Notes: generated from the letters alone by a model not told the origin. 36,725 nucleotides of DNA from Anaerolineales bacterium (GCA_017882145.1 JADGQB010000009.1:1-36725), one strand, 5' to 3'; shown: positions 15,501 to 23,845, numbered from the stretch's first letter. Numbers and translations: made by a program.

Positions 15501-16088
15501 ATGGCAATCAAAATCGAGGAGATCGGCCCATCCCGTTTAGATGAATATCGATCTGTTCCGATCCGGTTTGAGGTGAAATCGGTACTTGAACCGGTGCTGG
15601 TGAATTACGGCCTGGGTGGAATTTTATTGCGCGAAACCCCAGTCGAGAAACCATATATCAAGGATTATGATTCTTATGAGGAAACCCCATTGGATTGGCC
15701 TAAAAAATTCGATGTAAGCAAATGGGTCTTTCTACTGGCAATGATGAATGGGGTGACTGCCGTTGGTGCGGCGGCAGTGGCATTTGATACGACCGGCGTG
15801 TTCATGCTGGAAGCCCGCAAGAACCTGGCAGTACTTTGGGACATACGTGTACGACCGGAGGCGCGCGGGGTGGGGATCATGCTTTTCCGGTATGCAGCCA
15901 ATTGGTCACGTGCGCAAGGCTGCACACAGATGAAAATCGAGACGCAGAACGTCAACGTGCCAGCCTGCCGGTTCTACCAACGCATGGGAGCGACCCTGGG
16001 GGAGATCCATCGTTTCGGATATGCTGCCGTGGCGGAGGTAGCCCACGAAGTGATGCTTTGCTGGTATCTCGATCTGCGGATTGTTTAA
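15501..16088 (+). CDS. GNAT-family N-acetyltransferase (streptothricin acetyltransferase-like)
   Basis: The protein is 195 residues long. The acetyl-CoA site of the GNAT fold is visible as VRPEARGVGIMLFRYAANW (about 117-135), preceded by the strand LAVLWDIRV and followed by NVNVPACRFYQRMG. This arrangement, with LWDI before the loop and a long N-terminal extension, resembles the streptothricin acetyltransferase group. Most members have unknown substrates, so resistance should not be assumed. AAAGGGAA lies upstream of the ATG. It appears to be transcribed alone after a weak terminator. Confidence 0.8.
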   Translation: MAIKIEEIGPSRLDEYRSVPIRFEVKSVLEPVLVNYGLGGILLRETPVEKPYIKDYDSYEETPLDWPKKFDVSKWVFLLAMMNGVTAVGAAAVAFDTTGVFMLEARKNLAVLWDIRVRPEARGVGIMLFRYAANWSRAQGCTQMKIETQNVNVPACRFYQRMGATLGEIHRFGYAAVAEVAHEVMLCWYLDLRIV

Positions 16089-16270
16089 TGTATTTCGAAT
16101 ATTCAACCCGAAAGGGTGATACTAAGTGTTGTTTATCGAGAGTAAAATGATTCCGGAATGGTGGTAGAACTGAAGACCATCCTGGATTTTGGTATAGTCA
16201 ATTTCTGAGACTGTAATAAAATGGAATGAATCCAACCTACAGTCCAAGGATTAAGAAAACGGAAAATGAT

Positions 16271-17770
16271 ATGAACGCGAAAATTCAACAACTTCGAGGC
16301 TTACTTCAGGAGATTTCAGATCTCCACTACATCTCTTCCTTGTTGGGCTGGGATCAGCAAACCTATATGCCGCCGGGGGGCGCGGAAGCACGCGGGAACC
16401 AACTGGCTCTGATCGAACGCCTGGCACACGAGCGCGGCACTTCACCCGAACTTGGGAAATTGCTGGAGGAGCTCAAGCCTTTGGCGGCGACGCTCGAGCC
16501 CGATTCGGATGATGCCCGTTTGATCAAAGTGACAGCCCGCGATTTCGAGAAAGCCACGCGGGTACCTTCCAGTCACATAGTAGAATTCACCCAAACCACT
16601 ACGCTGGCCCAACAGGCCTGGGTGGAAGCCCGGCAGAAGTCGGATTTCTCCATTTTCAGACCGCATCTTGAGAAAATTGTGGCCCTGCGCCAGGAATACG
16701 CCTCCTTCTTCCCGAATTTTGAACATCCATACGATGCCCTACTGGATGATTTTGAGCCGGGTATGAAAACGGAGGAGGTCAAAACCATCTTCGACAGTAT
16801 CCGTCCGAAGCAGGTGGAACTCATCCGGGCGATTGCTTCGAAACCGCAGGTGGACGATGCCTTCCTGCACCAGTCATTCGATGTGTCCAGACAGTGGAGT
16901 TTCGGGGAAGAAGTGATCACCCAATTCGGATATGACTGGAAGCGCGGCCGGCAGGATAAAGCTGCACATCCCTTCACCACGGAATTCGGGATCAACGATG
17001 TGCGGATCACCACGCGCGTGGATGCTAATTATCTCAATCCAATGCTGTTTGGCACCATGCACGAATGTGGGCATGCCTTGTACGGGCAAGGTGTGGCTCC
17101 TGAATTGGAACGCACCGGTTTGGAAAGAGGCGCCAGCCTGGCAGTGCATGAGTCCCAGAGCCGCCTGTGGGAGAACCTGGTCGGGCGCTCACTGCCGTTT
17201 TGGAAGCATTTCTATCCGCGCCTGCAGCAGGTTTTTCCCCAGCTCAGCGGGATCCCGCTGACTAAGTTTTATAAGGGCATCAATAAAGTCCATCCATCCT
17301 TCATTCGTGTCGAAGCCGATGAGGCCACTTATAACCTGCACATCATGCTGCGTCTCGAAATCGAGATTGCGTTGTTGGAAGGCAAGGTGCTGGTCAAAGA
17401 CCTGCCAGATGTTTGGAATGGAAAAATGCAGGAATACCTGGGAGTCACGCCGCCGAACGATGAGAAGGGAGTGCTGCAGGACATCCATTGGTCGGGAGGC
17501 ATGATCGGCTATTTCTCAACATATGCGCTTGGGAACCTGATTTCTGCCCAAATCTGGGAAAAAATCAACCTGGATATGCCTGACCTGAACGAACAGATTC
17601 GCTCTGGCAAGTTCGAAGCCCTGCTTGCCTGGCTGCGGGAGAAAATCCATCGTCACGGAGCCAAATTCGAACCTCAGGAGCTGGTACAACGCGTAACCGG
17701 ATCAAAGATCGATCCGGCAGCTTATATCCGTTATCTTACTAAGAAGTTCGGTGAAATTTACGATTTGTAA
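16271..17770 (+). CDS. M32 family metallocarboxypeptidase (Taq-type)
   Basis: The protein removes C-terminal residues from peptides in the cytoplasm using one bound metal. The zinc motif HECGH, in GTMHECGHALYGQG, is typical of carboxypeptidase Taq. Further family marks are the N-terminal LLGWDQQTYMPPGG, the Glu-containing HESQSRLWEN after the metal site, and HPSFIRVEADEATYNLH. With the start chosen here it has 499 residues, the usual length. An in-frame ATG at 16226 would add 15 polar residues that do not look conserved; neither start has a strong ribosome site. A strong terminator follows. Confidence 0.92.
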   Translation: MNAKIQQLRGLLQEISDLHYISSLLGWDQQTYMPPGGAEARGNQLALIERLAHERGTSPELGKLLEELKPLAATLEPDSDDARLIKVTARDFEKATRVPSSHIVEFTQTTTLAQQAWVEARQKSDFSIFRPHLEKIVALRQEYASFFPNFEHPYDALLDDFEPGMKTEEVKTIFDSIRPKQVELIRAIASKPQVDDAFLHQSFDVSRQWSFGEEVITQFGYDWKRGRQDKAAHPFTTEFGINDVRITTRVDANYLNPMLFGTMHECGHALYGQGVAPELERTGLERGASLAVHESQSRLWENLVGRSLPFWKHFYPRLQQVFPQLSGIPLTKFYKGINKVHPSFIRVEADEATYNLHIMLRLEIEIALLEGKVLVKDLPDVWNGKMQEYLGVTPPNDEKGVLQDIHWSGGMIGYFSTYALGNLISAQIWEKINLDMPDLNEQIRSGKFEALLAWLREKIHRHGAKFEPQELVQRVTGSKIDPAAYIRYLTKKFGEIYDL

Positions 17771-17773
17771 ACG

Positions 17774-17806
17774 ATAAGAGGCGCTCCCCACGGGAGCGCC
17801 TCTTAT
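17774..17806 (+). terminator. Strong terminator hairpin after the carboxypeptidase gene
   Basis: ATAAGAGGCGCTCCC is followed by the loop CAC and its exact reverse complement, a perfect 15 bp stem ending in TCTTAT and then TCT. It begins 4 bases after the stop codon and separates the peptidase from the lipoprotein gene. Confidence 0.85.
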
Positions 17807-17828
17807 TCTGGTGGGTTATAATTTTGAT

Positions 17829-18776
17829 ATGATGCGACGTTTCTTCCTGACAGGCAGCCTGCTGGTCTTGTTGAGCGCTTGTATACCGGCAACTTCCACC
17901 ATGCTGCCTACCCTTGTCCACATAACGGCCACGGCCAGCCCGTCTGCCAGTGCGACTCCCGAATCCACAGTCATGCTTACCAGCTTGCCATCGGCTTCCC
18001 TGACGATGCCAGCAACCAGTCCCGCGCCTGAGCTGACTCCCACGGAAACTCCGCTGCCGCTTTCGACCCTGGAGCTTCCAATAACCCCGGAAGCCACGTC
18101 CGTCCCGCAGCCTTCAGCCGATTCAGGGGCGATCCAGATCCTCAGCCCGGGTCCGTTGTCAAAGATCGTTGGCCCGATCAAGGCCTATGGATACGCTGTT
18201 CCAGGTTATAAGAACAAAGGCAGCCTGGATCTCTATGGCGAGGATGGACACTTGCTGGCCTCACAGCTTTTGCAATTGAACACTCCTTACAAGTGGTCTG
18301 CATTCTATTGGGAACTTTCTTATGATACCAATTCGGTGGGGGAGCTGGGACGATTGAGCCTTAGTACGCAGGATGAATACGGCCGGATCACTGCGGTTAA
18401 TTCGGTCCATCTGCTTTTACTTTCAGAAGGGCAGTCGATCATCAGTCCGCCGGACGACCTGAAGGAACGCTGTATAATCGAACAACCTGCTGCGGGACAG
18501 CGTCTTTCTGGTGAAGTTTTGAACGTTGCTGGTAAAATGCGTCCATATAACAACCTGCCGCTCACCGTGGAACTGGTCGCCCGGGATGGAAGGGTAATCG
18601 GGACTCAGCTTGTCCCCATTTCCCCGGCTTTCGATAATAGTTATGTTCCTTTTCGCGTAGCCATCCAGTATGTAATCTCGCAGGGTACCTGGGCGTTATT
18701 GGTTGTCCGCCAATTCGATAACCGCATCGGGGGGACGATGTATTTATACAGCCAGGAGATTTTGCTCAATCCTTGA
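17829..18776 (+). CDS. Lipoprotein with Thr/Pro-rich linker and two beta domains
   Basis: The protein has about 315 residues. It starts MMRRFFLTGSLLVLLSAC, with a lipobox Cys at about residue 18, so it should be attached to the outside of the membrane. A linker rich in Thr, Pro and Ser reaches to about 95. Two similar Ig-like domains follow, each starting with a stretch like IQILSPGPLSKIVGPI or CIIEQPAAGQRLSGEV, in the manner of Gmad2-type domains. No enzyme motif is seen. A GTG at 17811 would lengthen it by six residues, but the ATG pair fits the signal peptide better. TATAAT at 17817 leaves almost no leader. Its stop overlaps the tRNA promoter. Confidence 0.75.
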   Translation: MMRRFFLTGSLLVLLSACIPATSTMLPTLVHITATASPSASATPESTVMLTSLPSASLTMPATSPAPELTPTETPLPLSTLELPITPEATSVPQPSADSGAIQILSPGPLSKIVGPIKAYGYAVPGYKNKGSLDLYGEDGHLLASQLLQLNTPYKWSAFYWELSYDTNSVGELGRLSLSTQDEYGRITAVNSVHLLLLSEGQSIISPPDDLKERCIIEQPAAGQRLSGEVLNVAGKMRPYNNLPLTVELVARDGRVIGTQLVPISPAFDNSYVPFRVAIQYVISQGTWALLVVRQFDNRIGGTMYLYSQEILLNP

Positions 18777-18801
18777 CGCCTCGGAATGGGTGGTGTACAA
18801 T
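18773..18801 (+). promoter_or_regulatory. Promoter of the initiator tRNA gene
   Basis: TTGACG (18773-18778) and TACAAT (18796-18801) are spaced by exactly 17 bases, each one mismatch from the sigma-70 consensus. Transcription would begin near 18808, about 50 bases before the tRNA. The -35 box overlaps the stop codon of the lipoprotein gene. Confidence 0.7.
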
Positions 18802-18859
18802 ACCCGCTCGCTCTAAGTGCCTTGAAGCGAGATCCAGTGATGAAAAATGGTTTACCCGA

Positions 18860-18931
18860 CGCGGGGTAGAGCAGTGGCAGCTCGTCAGGCTCATAACCTG
18901 GAGGTCGGTGGTTCGAGTCCACCCCCCGCAA
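18860..18931 (+). tRNA. Initiator tRNA-fMet (CAT anticodon)
   Basis: The 72 bases fold into a full cloverleaf: acceptor CGCGGGG/CCCCGCA, D stem GAGC/GCTC, anticodon loop CTCATAA with CAT at 18892-18894, variable AGGTC, and T arm GGTGG-TTCGAGT-CCACC. Two marks identify it as the initiator: the unpaired C1-A72 at the acceptor end and the A11-U24 pair. The anticodon stem has G30-C40 and G31-C39, but A29-U41 in place of the usual first G-C pair. The CCA end is not encoded. Confidence 0.95.
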
Positions 18932-18934
18932 CTT

Positions 18935-18964
18935 AAGACGCTCTTTGAGGCGTCTTTTTATTTT
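18935..18964 (+). terminator. Intrinsic terminator of the tRNA gene
   Basis: AAGACGC and GCGTCTT form a 7 bp stem (one more G-U pair possible) around an 8-base loop. TTTATTTT follows directly. The hairpin starts 4 bases after the tRNA end. Confidence 0.85.
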
Positions 18965-18977
18965 AACGCTGGTTTCC

Positions 18978-19012
18978 CCTTGCAGGGGACAGGCGAGTCC
19001 ACCCCCGCAAGG
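18978..19012 (+). repeat. Partial copy of the tRNA-fMet 3' end in a hairpin
   Basis: CGAGTCCACCCCCGCAA (18994-19010) repeats the tRNA 3' end at 18914-18931, missing one C of its C run. The stretch before it, CCTTGCAGGGG, pairs with CCCCCGCAAGG with one mismatch and resembles a damaged tRNA 5' end. The element looks like a shrunken tRNA relic, or a remnant attachment site, 63 bases past the tRNA. Confidence 0.55.
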
Positions 19013-19046
19013 AATATCCCATCAAAAAGCAGTTCTCACAAAACTC

Positions 19047-19075
19047 TTGACACGGATACCCCGCTCGAGTAAACT
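19047..19075 (+). promoter_or_regulatory. Promoter of the aromatic amino acid operon
   Basis: TTGACA (19047-19052) matches the -35 consensus exactly. After 17 bases comes TAAACT (19070-19075), two mismatches from TATAAT. Transcription would start near 19082, giving a leader of about 200 bases that carries the aromatic-rich open frame and the attenuator hairpin before aroH. Confidence 0.75.
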
Positions 19076-19109
19076 TCTGCCCCAATAGGCTATAGATCAG
19101 CCGAAAAAA

Positions 19110-19196
19110 ATGCATAAATCATTCTCTATTCCTTCCTATTATTACGTTCGCTTTTACTTTTACGGCATTCCAAAGATTGCCGGTGGCGACGCTTAA
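19110..19196 (+). CDS. Tyr/Phe-rich leader peptide of the aro operon
   Basis: A 28-codon frame starts with ATG at 19110 and ends with TAA at 19194-19196. Eight of its residues are aromatic: Phe5, Tyr10-12, Phe15, Tyr16, Phe17 and Tyr18, with the core SYYYVRFYFY. It has no Trp. It sits between the operon promoter and a terminator hairpin, as leader peptides such as PheL do in enteric bacteria. Translation speed over the Tyr and Phe codons would report the supply of charged tRNA-Tyr and tRNA-Phe. The upstream ribosome site is weak (GCCGAAAAAAA), which is the main doubt. The peptide itself need not have a function. Confidence 0.75.
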   Translation: MHKSFSIPSYYYVRFYFYGIPKIAGGDA

Positions 19197-19256
19197 GCGG
19201 ATATAGAGAAGAGACTCACATACCCAAACGCGATGCTGCCAGCATCGCGTTTTTTT
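19178..19256 (+). promoter_or_regulatory. Attenuator: antiterminator and terminator of the aro operon leader
   Basis: AAACGCGATGC (19226-19236) and GCATCGCGTTT (19242-19252) form a perfect 11 bp stem with loop TGCCA, followed by TTTTATTTATTTTTT: a strong terminator 29 bases before aroH. The competing segment TGCCGGTGGCGACGC (19178-19192), at the end of the leader frame, can pair with 19230-19244 at 13 of 15 positions (three G-U). A ribosome stalled on the Tyr/Phe codons (up to 19163) would leave this segment free and block the terminator. A ribosome reaching the stop codon (19194-19196) would cover it and allow termination. Confidence 0.75.
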
Positions 19257-19281
19257 ATTTATTTTTTCAAAGGAGGAATCG

Positions 19282-19662
19282 ATGGCCATTCGAGGGATCC
19301 GGGGTGCAACTGTAACCAATATTGACGCGGCCGATGAGATTCTCACCGCCACGCGAGAACTATTGTCAGCCATCTTAAAAGCGAACCCATCTTTACAGAT
19401 CGAGGATCTGTGCAGCGCTATTTTCACCTTGACTGAAGATTTGTCGTCGGCTTATCCCGCCGAAGCCGCCCGCCAACTTGGTTGGAACAGCGTTCCCCTG
19501 TTATGCACGCGCGAAGTCCCCGTCCCCGGCAGCCTGCCGCGCTGCATCCGTGTCTTGCTGCACTGGAATACCGATCTTTCACAGGAATCCATCCAACACG
19601 TTTACCTCGGCCAGGCTGCACGACTGCGACCAGATCTGGCAAATAATCAAGGAGAGATATAG
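19282..19662 (+). CDS. aroH: Chorismate mutase, AroH type
   Basis: The enzyme converts chorismate to prephenate, the branch step to Tyr and Phe, in the cytoplasm. The 126-residue protein is of the trimeric AroH class, not the helical AroQ class. It starts [10 protein letters not shown] and has [38 protein letters not shown] and HVYLGQA, all close to the Bacillus subtilis type. The active-site arginines lie in RGIRGA and LPRCIRV. AAAGGAGGAATCG before the ATG is a very strong ribosome site. It is the first structural gene after the attenuator, and the next gene begins 8 bases on. Confidence 0.93.
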   Translation: MAIRGIRGATVTNIDAADEILTATRELLSAILKANPSLQIEDLCSAIFTLTEDLSSAYPAEAARQLGWNSVPLLCTREVPVPGSLPRCIRVLLHWNTDLSQESIQHVYLGQAARLRPDLANNQGEI

Positions 19663-19670
19663 GAGGCAAA

Positions 19671-20738
19671 ATGCTTATCATCATGCACAGCGACGCATCA
19701 CAAGAGCAGATCGATCAAGTCATCTTACAGGTTGAAGCCAACAACCTGGCGGCCCACCTTTCGCGTGGGACAGAACGAACAATCATCGGCGCAGTTGGGG
19801 ATGGTCGGCCGGTGAATAAAGACCTCTTCACACTTTTGCCAGGGGTGGATCGCGTGGTGCCTATTTCGAGGCCTTACAAACTGGCTTCACGCGAGTTCAG
19901 CCCGGAAAACACAACATTCAAGCTTGACGGCGCAGTGATAGGGGGCCCAGGGATCGTCATCATCGCCGGTCCGTGCTCGGTGGAAAGCCGTTCCCAGACA
20001 TTGGAAATTGCCCACGCGGTGCGCGAGGCCGGGGCAACTGCCTTGCGAGGCGGCGCTTATAAACCACGAACTTCCCCATACTCTTTCCAGGGTCTGGGCG
20101 AGCAGGGTTTGGAAATCCTGGCAGAAGCACGCGAAGCGACCGGTTTACCAATCGTGACTGAAGTGACGGCACCAGAACTGGTGCCCATGGTGGCATCTTA
20201 TGCGGACGTGCTCCAAGTTGGAGCCAGAAATATGCAAAATTTCGCCTTACTGCATGCAGTGGGTGAGAGCCAGCATCCCGTTCTATTAAAACGCGGGATG
20301 AGTGCCACGGTGGAAGAATTGTTGATGGCTGCGGAATATATCCTGTCAGAAGGTAACCGCCGAGTTATCCTTTGTGAGCGCGGTATCCGAACCTTTGAAA
20401 CAGCCACGCGCAACACGACGGATATCAACGCCATCCCGGTCCTTAAAGAGCTCACCCATTTGCCGGTGCTCCTGGATCCCAGTCACAGCACTGGTTATTG
20501 GCAGTATGTCATGGCAGTGGCCTGCGCGGGTATCGCAGCGGGTGCAGATGGTTTGATTGTTGAAGTCCACACACACCCCGAGCAGGCGCTGTCCGACGGT
20601 GGGCAAAGCCTCAAGCCGGAACGATTCGCGGACCTGGTGACACGGACGCGTGCAATTGCACAGGCCGTCGGACGCAGCACAGTACCGGGCAGACACGATC
20701 TCTCCAAGCCTGTAAGGGAAGGGGAAAAAGCCACATGA
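19671..20738 (+). CDS. aroF: 3-deoxy-7-phosphoheptulonate (DAHP) synthase, with N-terminal regulatory domain
   Basis: The enzyme joins phosphoenolpyruvate and erythrose 4-phosphate in the first step of the shikimate pathway. The 355-residue protein has a small ferredoxin-like (ACT-like) N-terminal domain (about 1-70), as in the Thermotoga maritima enzyme, where it gives feedback inhibition by Tyr and Phe. The barrel follows with [49 protein letters not shown] and [10 protein letters not shown]. It would be the point where the operon is controlled at enzyme level, in addition to the leader attenuator. AGGAGGC lies before the ATG, and the stop overlaps tyrA. Confidence 0.94.
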   Translation: MLIIMHSDASQEQIDQVILQVEANNLAAHLSRGTERTIIGAVGDGRPVNKDLFTLLPGVDRVVPISRPYKLASREFSPENTTFKLDGAVIGGPGIVIIAGPCSVESRSQTLEIAHAVREAGATALRGGAYKPRTSPYSFQGLGEQGLEILAEAREATGLPIVTEVTAPELVPMVASYADVLQVGARNMQNFALLHAVGESQHPVLLKRGMSATVEELLMAAEYILSEGNRRVILCERGIRTFETATRNTTDINAIPVLKELTHLPVLLDPSHSTGYWQYVMAVACAGIAAGADGLIVEVHTHPEQALSDGGQSLKPERFADLVTRTRAIAQAVGRSTVPGRHDLSKPVREGEKAT

Positions 20739-21619
20739 GGACATCGCAAGCCACAGGCACAACTCATCGATTAGTCTCGACGCGCATTTGTATTATCGGG
20801 CTGGGATTGATGGGCGGCTCATTGGCGATGGCGCTGCGCGGCAAATGCTCTGCTCTGGTGGGGATTGACACCGACCCTCAGGCTTGCGAATTTGCCCTGC
20901 AGCACGCCATTGTCGATGAGACCGCTGATATGGATGCCGCCATTGACTGTGACTTGTTGGTACTGGCCGCGCCGGTACGGGCGATTCTTAGCAATCTTGA
21001 GAAACTCACTAAAATGACAGCCGGCAGCCGATCACCGGTAGCTGTAATCGACCTCGGCTCAACCAAGACCGAGATTGTGGGAGCCATGCAAGGATTACCA
21101 GAATATTTCGATCCGATCGGCGGGCACCCTATGTGTGGAAAGGAGGCAAGTGGGATAACTAAAGCTGAAGCGGATCTATACAGGGGAAAAATTTTCATCC
21201 TTTCACCGCTGGAACGCACCTCACCTTCTGCATTGGCGTTAGCTCAAGAACTCGTCGCTGCGGTCGGAGCAAAGCCACTGCTGCTCGCTGCCGAAAAACA
21301 GGATGTACTCGTGGCACTGGTTAGCCATCTGCCTTATGTTATGGCCTGTGCATTAATGAGCACCGCTTTGTGCCAGGAAGATCCACAGGTATGGAGGTTG
21401 GCAGCCTCCGGTTTCCGCGACACTTCCCGCCTGGCTGCCAGCGACCTGACCATGATGTTGGATATCCTGCTCACCAATCGGGAGGCCATCCTTAATGCTT
21501 TACAGGATTACCGGAACGAATTGGATGGTTTGACGACTCTGATCGAGACTGGGGATGAGCAGGGATTACGCAAAGTCCTGTCGCCCGTTGTCAAGCAGCG
21601 AGCAGAGATGTATCGATAA
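20735..21619 (+). CDS. tyrA: Prephenate/arogenate dehydrogenase
   Basis: The enzyme carries out the oxidative decarboxylation of prephenate (or arogenate) on the way to tyrosine. The 294-residue protein has an N-terminal Rossmann domain with [15 protein letters not shown] (about 20-34), then [11 protein letters not shown] and [13 protein letters not shown], which are TyrA family marks, and a C-terminal helical dimer domain with the [14 protein letters not shown] stretch. No ACT domain is attached. Whether it prefers prephenate or arogenate cannot be read from sequence; the aminotransferase in the operon would fit either. The ATG overlaps the aroF stop. Confidence 0.92.
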   Translation: MRTSQATGTTHRLVSTRICIIGLGLMGGSLAMALRGKCSALVGIDTDPQACEFALQHAIVDETADMDAAIDCDLLVLAAPVRAILSNLEKLTKMTAGSRSPVAVIDLGSTKTEIVGAMQGLPEYFDPIGGHPMCGKEASGITKAEADLYRGKIFILSPLERTSPSALALAQELVAAVGAKPLLLAAEKQDVLVALVSHLPYVMACALMSTALCQEDPQVWRLAASGFRDTSRLAASDLTMMLDILLTNREAILNALQDYRNELDGLTTLIETGDEQGLRKVLSPVVKQRAEMYR

Positions 21620-21623
21620 ACTT

Positions 21624-22904
21624 ATGAGCCAAACCTCTTTTGAGATCCGACCAATTTTCCACCCCCTGCGTGCGGTTGTTCGGGTACCCGGTTCCAAGAG
21701 CCTGACCAACCGTCTCCTGCTTGTAGCTGCGCTGGCGGATGGCATTACCACCCTGAAAAATGCCTTGTTCTCGGATGATTCCCGCTATTTTGCCGAGTCA
21801 CTAAAGCTTCTAAATTTCACGGTTGAATCGCACTCAGCGGAATCCACTTACAGGATCTGCGGCCTCGGTGGGAACATTCCGGCGCGAGCCGCAAGTCTGT
21901 TCGTCGGAAATGCCGGGACAGCAGCACGCTTCCTGACTGCCCTGCTAACTCTGGGAAATGGAGAATTTGTTCTTAACGGTGATGCCCGTATGCAGCAGCG
22001 TCCCATCGGTGATCTGGTAAGTGCTTTAACCCAGTTAGGGGCGCAGGTTAGCAGCTCGAATGGCTATCCTCCCGTGCAAATAACCGCCTCCGGCCTCCCG
22101 GGCGGCTGCGCTTCAGTTGCAGGAGATGTCAGCAGCCAGTTCCTCAGCGGCCTGCTGATGGTCGCACCGTATGCCCGTTCTTCCGTCGAACTGACCGTCA
22201 AAGGCGGCTTGAATTCCAGGCCTTACGTTGACATGACACTGGCAGTAATGGCGGAATTCGGCGTTCAAGTGGTGTGCAGCGGTTATAAGCAGTTTATTAT
22301 CAACAGGCAACACTATCACACGCCCGGTGAATATATTATCGAAAGCGATGCCACCGCAGCCTCATATTTCTTCGCGGCCCCGGCGGTCTGCGGCGGCACG
22401 GTACGTGTGGAAAACATCTCGCGCCGATCGAAACAGGGCGATCTTGCCTTCCTGGATATCCTGGCCCGCATGGGATGCACCGTCGGAGAAGGTGAGGATT
22501 GGCTGGAGGTTTCAGGCACATCAGAACTCCGCGGTGTGGAGGTTGACCTGAGAGATATCCCTGATACCGCCCAGACCCTGGCCGCAATTGCGCCTTTTGC
22601 CACCACGCCTACCAGCTTGCGCGGCATTGCCTCCGCCCGCCTGAAGGAAACCGATCGCGTGACGGCTGTATGTAGGGAGTTATCCAGGTTGGGAGTAAAG
22701 GTGGACGAATATCCCGATGGACTGACCATCAATCCGTGTCATAGTTTCCATCCAGCTGAGATAAATACTTATAACGATCACCGTATGGCGATGGCTTTCT
22801 CTCTCATCGGCCTCAAGATACCCGGCATCACAATCCTCGATCCAGATTGTGTTTCGAAAACTTTTCCCAATTACTACGAAGTATTGGAACAATTGCGATC
22901 ATGA
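21624..22904 (+). CDS. aroA: 3-phosphoshikimate 1-carboxyvinyltransferase (EPSP synthase)
   Basis: The enzyme transfers the enolpyruvyl group of PEP to shikimate 3-phosphate. The protein has 426 residues with the start chosen at 21624, which follows the tyrA stop by 4 bases. An earlier in-frame ATG at 21555 lies inside tyrA and is unlikely. Family motifs in order are VPGSKSLTNRLLLVAAL, GNAGTAARFLTALL, NGDARMQQRP, VSSQFLSGLL, ESDATAASYF, RLKETDRVTAV and NDHRMAMAFSL. It is complete. Its stop overlaps the aroE start by four bases (ATGA). Confidence 0.94.
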   Translation: MSQTSFEIRPIFHPLRAVVRVPGSKSLTNRLLLVAALADGITTLKNALFSDDSRYFAESLKLLNFTVESHSAESTYRICGLGGNIPARAASLFVGNAGTAARFLTALLTLGNGEFVLNGDARMQQRPIGDLVSALTQLGAQVSSSNGYPPVQITASGLPGGCASVAGDVSSQFLSGLLMVAPYARSSVELTVKGGLNSRPYVDMTLAVMAEFGVQVVCSGYKQFIINRQHYHTPGEYIIESDATAASYFFAAPAVCGGTVRVENISRRSKQGDLAFLDILARMGCTVGEGEDWLEVSGTSELRGVEVDLRDIPDTAQTLAAIAPFATTPTSLRGIASARLKETDRVTAVCRELSRLGVKVDEYPDGLTINPCHSFHPAEINTYNDHRMAMAFSLIGLKIPGITILDPDCVSKTFPNYYEVLEQLRS

Positions 22905-23845
22905 TCCCCTCCGCTCACCTTCATTACTCACTGGGTCTTACCGGATACCCGCTTGGTCACAGCCTCTCGCCGGGATTGCATGCGGCTGCGCTAAAGGCCA
23001 GCGGCCTGCAGGGTGAATACCGGCTGTACCCCATCCCATCGCTACCGGACGGGCTAGAAGCGTTGCAAAAGTTGATCGTTTCCATGCGGAATGGCGATCT
23101 GGATGGCCTGAATGTCACGATCCCTCACAAACAGGCCGTGATCCCTTTCCTGGACGACCTGACCCCTCTGGCGCAGAAAATCGGTGCCGTTAATACCGTT
23201 TTCCGCCGGGATGGAAGATTGGTTGGAGACAATACCGATGCTCCCGGGTTCCGGAAAGATCTTTCCAGAAATTTCAAGGAGTTCAACATCCCGTTGACCG
23301 CCCTGGTATTGGGAGCGGGCGGGTCCGCCCGCACAGTTGTGCATACTTTATTGGGTATAGGCTGGCATGTCATCATTGCTGCAAGGAAGACAGAAAAGGG
23401 CCGGGCGATCGTTACTGGCTCTGACTTCAATGATGAACATTGTGAAGTGATTGGATTAGGATCGCTTCCGGAATTTATTCAAAAATTTGAAGATTTCAAA
23501 CCTAAGGAGACCGGAAATCGCACCCATCCGCTGCGGCCGGCCATTAGATTAATAATCAACACGACCCCAATAGGCATGCATCCTAATATCGATGTTTCGC
23601 CCTGGCCGGAGAACCTGACATTCCCGCCTGGTGCGTTCGTCTATGACCTGGTGTACAACCCAATCGAGACCATGCTGGTCCGCAGCGCCCGCGATGCCGG
23701 GTTGGAGGCTGCCGGAGGGCTGGGGATGCTCATCGAGCAGGCTGCCCTGTCATTCGAACGCTGGACCGGGATCATTCCTACCCCGGATGTCATGCTTCAG
23801 GGAGTTTTAACCGCAGCCGGAGTTTTCTCCAAACAGGAGCTTTAA
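22901..23845 (+). CDS. aroE: Shikimate dehydrogenase
   Basis: The enzyme reduces 3-dehydroshikimate to shikimate with NADPH. The 314-residue protein has GLTGYPLGHSLSPGLH for substrate binding, the catalytic Lys in LNVTIPHKQ, the Asp in GDNTDAPGF, a nucleotide site VLGAGGSARTVV and the C-terminal GGLGMLIEQAALSFERW. It is longer than the usual 270-290 residues because of an insertion after the nucleotide-binding strand (about residues 190-220). The start at 22901 overlaps the aroA stop; an upstream ATG at 22847 lies inside aroA. The stop overlaps the aminotransferase start by one base. Confidence 0.93.
   Translation: MIPSAHLHYSLGLTGYPLGHSLSPGLHAAALKASGLQGEYRLYPIPSLPDGLEALQKLIVSMRNGDLDGLNVTIPHKQAVIPFLDDLTPLAQKIGAVNTVFRRDGRLVGDNTDAPGFRKDLSRNFKEFNIPLTALVLGAGGSARTVVHTLLGIGWHVIIAARKTEKGRAIVTGSDFNDEHCEVIGLGSLPEFIQKFEDFKPKETGNRTHPLRPAIRLIINTTPIGMHPNIDVSPWPENLTFPPGAFVYDLVYNPIETMLVRSARDAGLEAAGGLGMLIEQAALSFERWTGIIPTPDVMLQGVLTAAGVFSKQEL

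Noticed and set aside
18994-19010. A second complete tRNA gene downstream of tRNA-fMet
   Set aside because: Only the 3' arm and a damaged 5' arm are present, about 35 bases in total; there is no anticodon arm.
21555-21623. Longer N-terminus of EPSP synthase from ATG at 21555
   Set aside because: It would lie inside tyrA, and the residues it adds do not resemble the family; the start at 21624 right after the tyrA stop gives the normal N-terminus.
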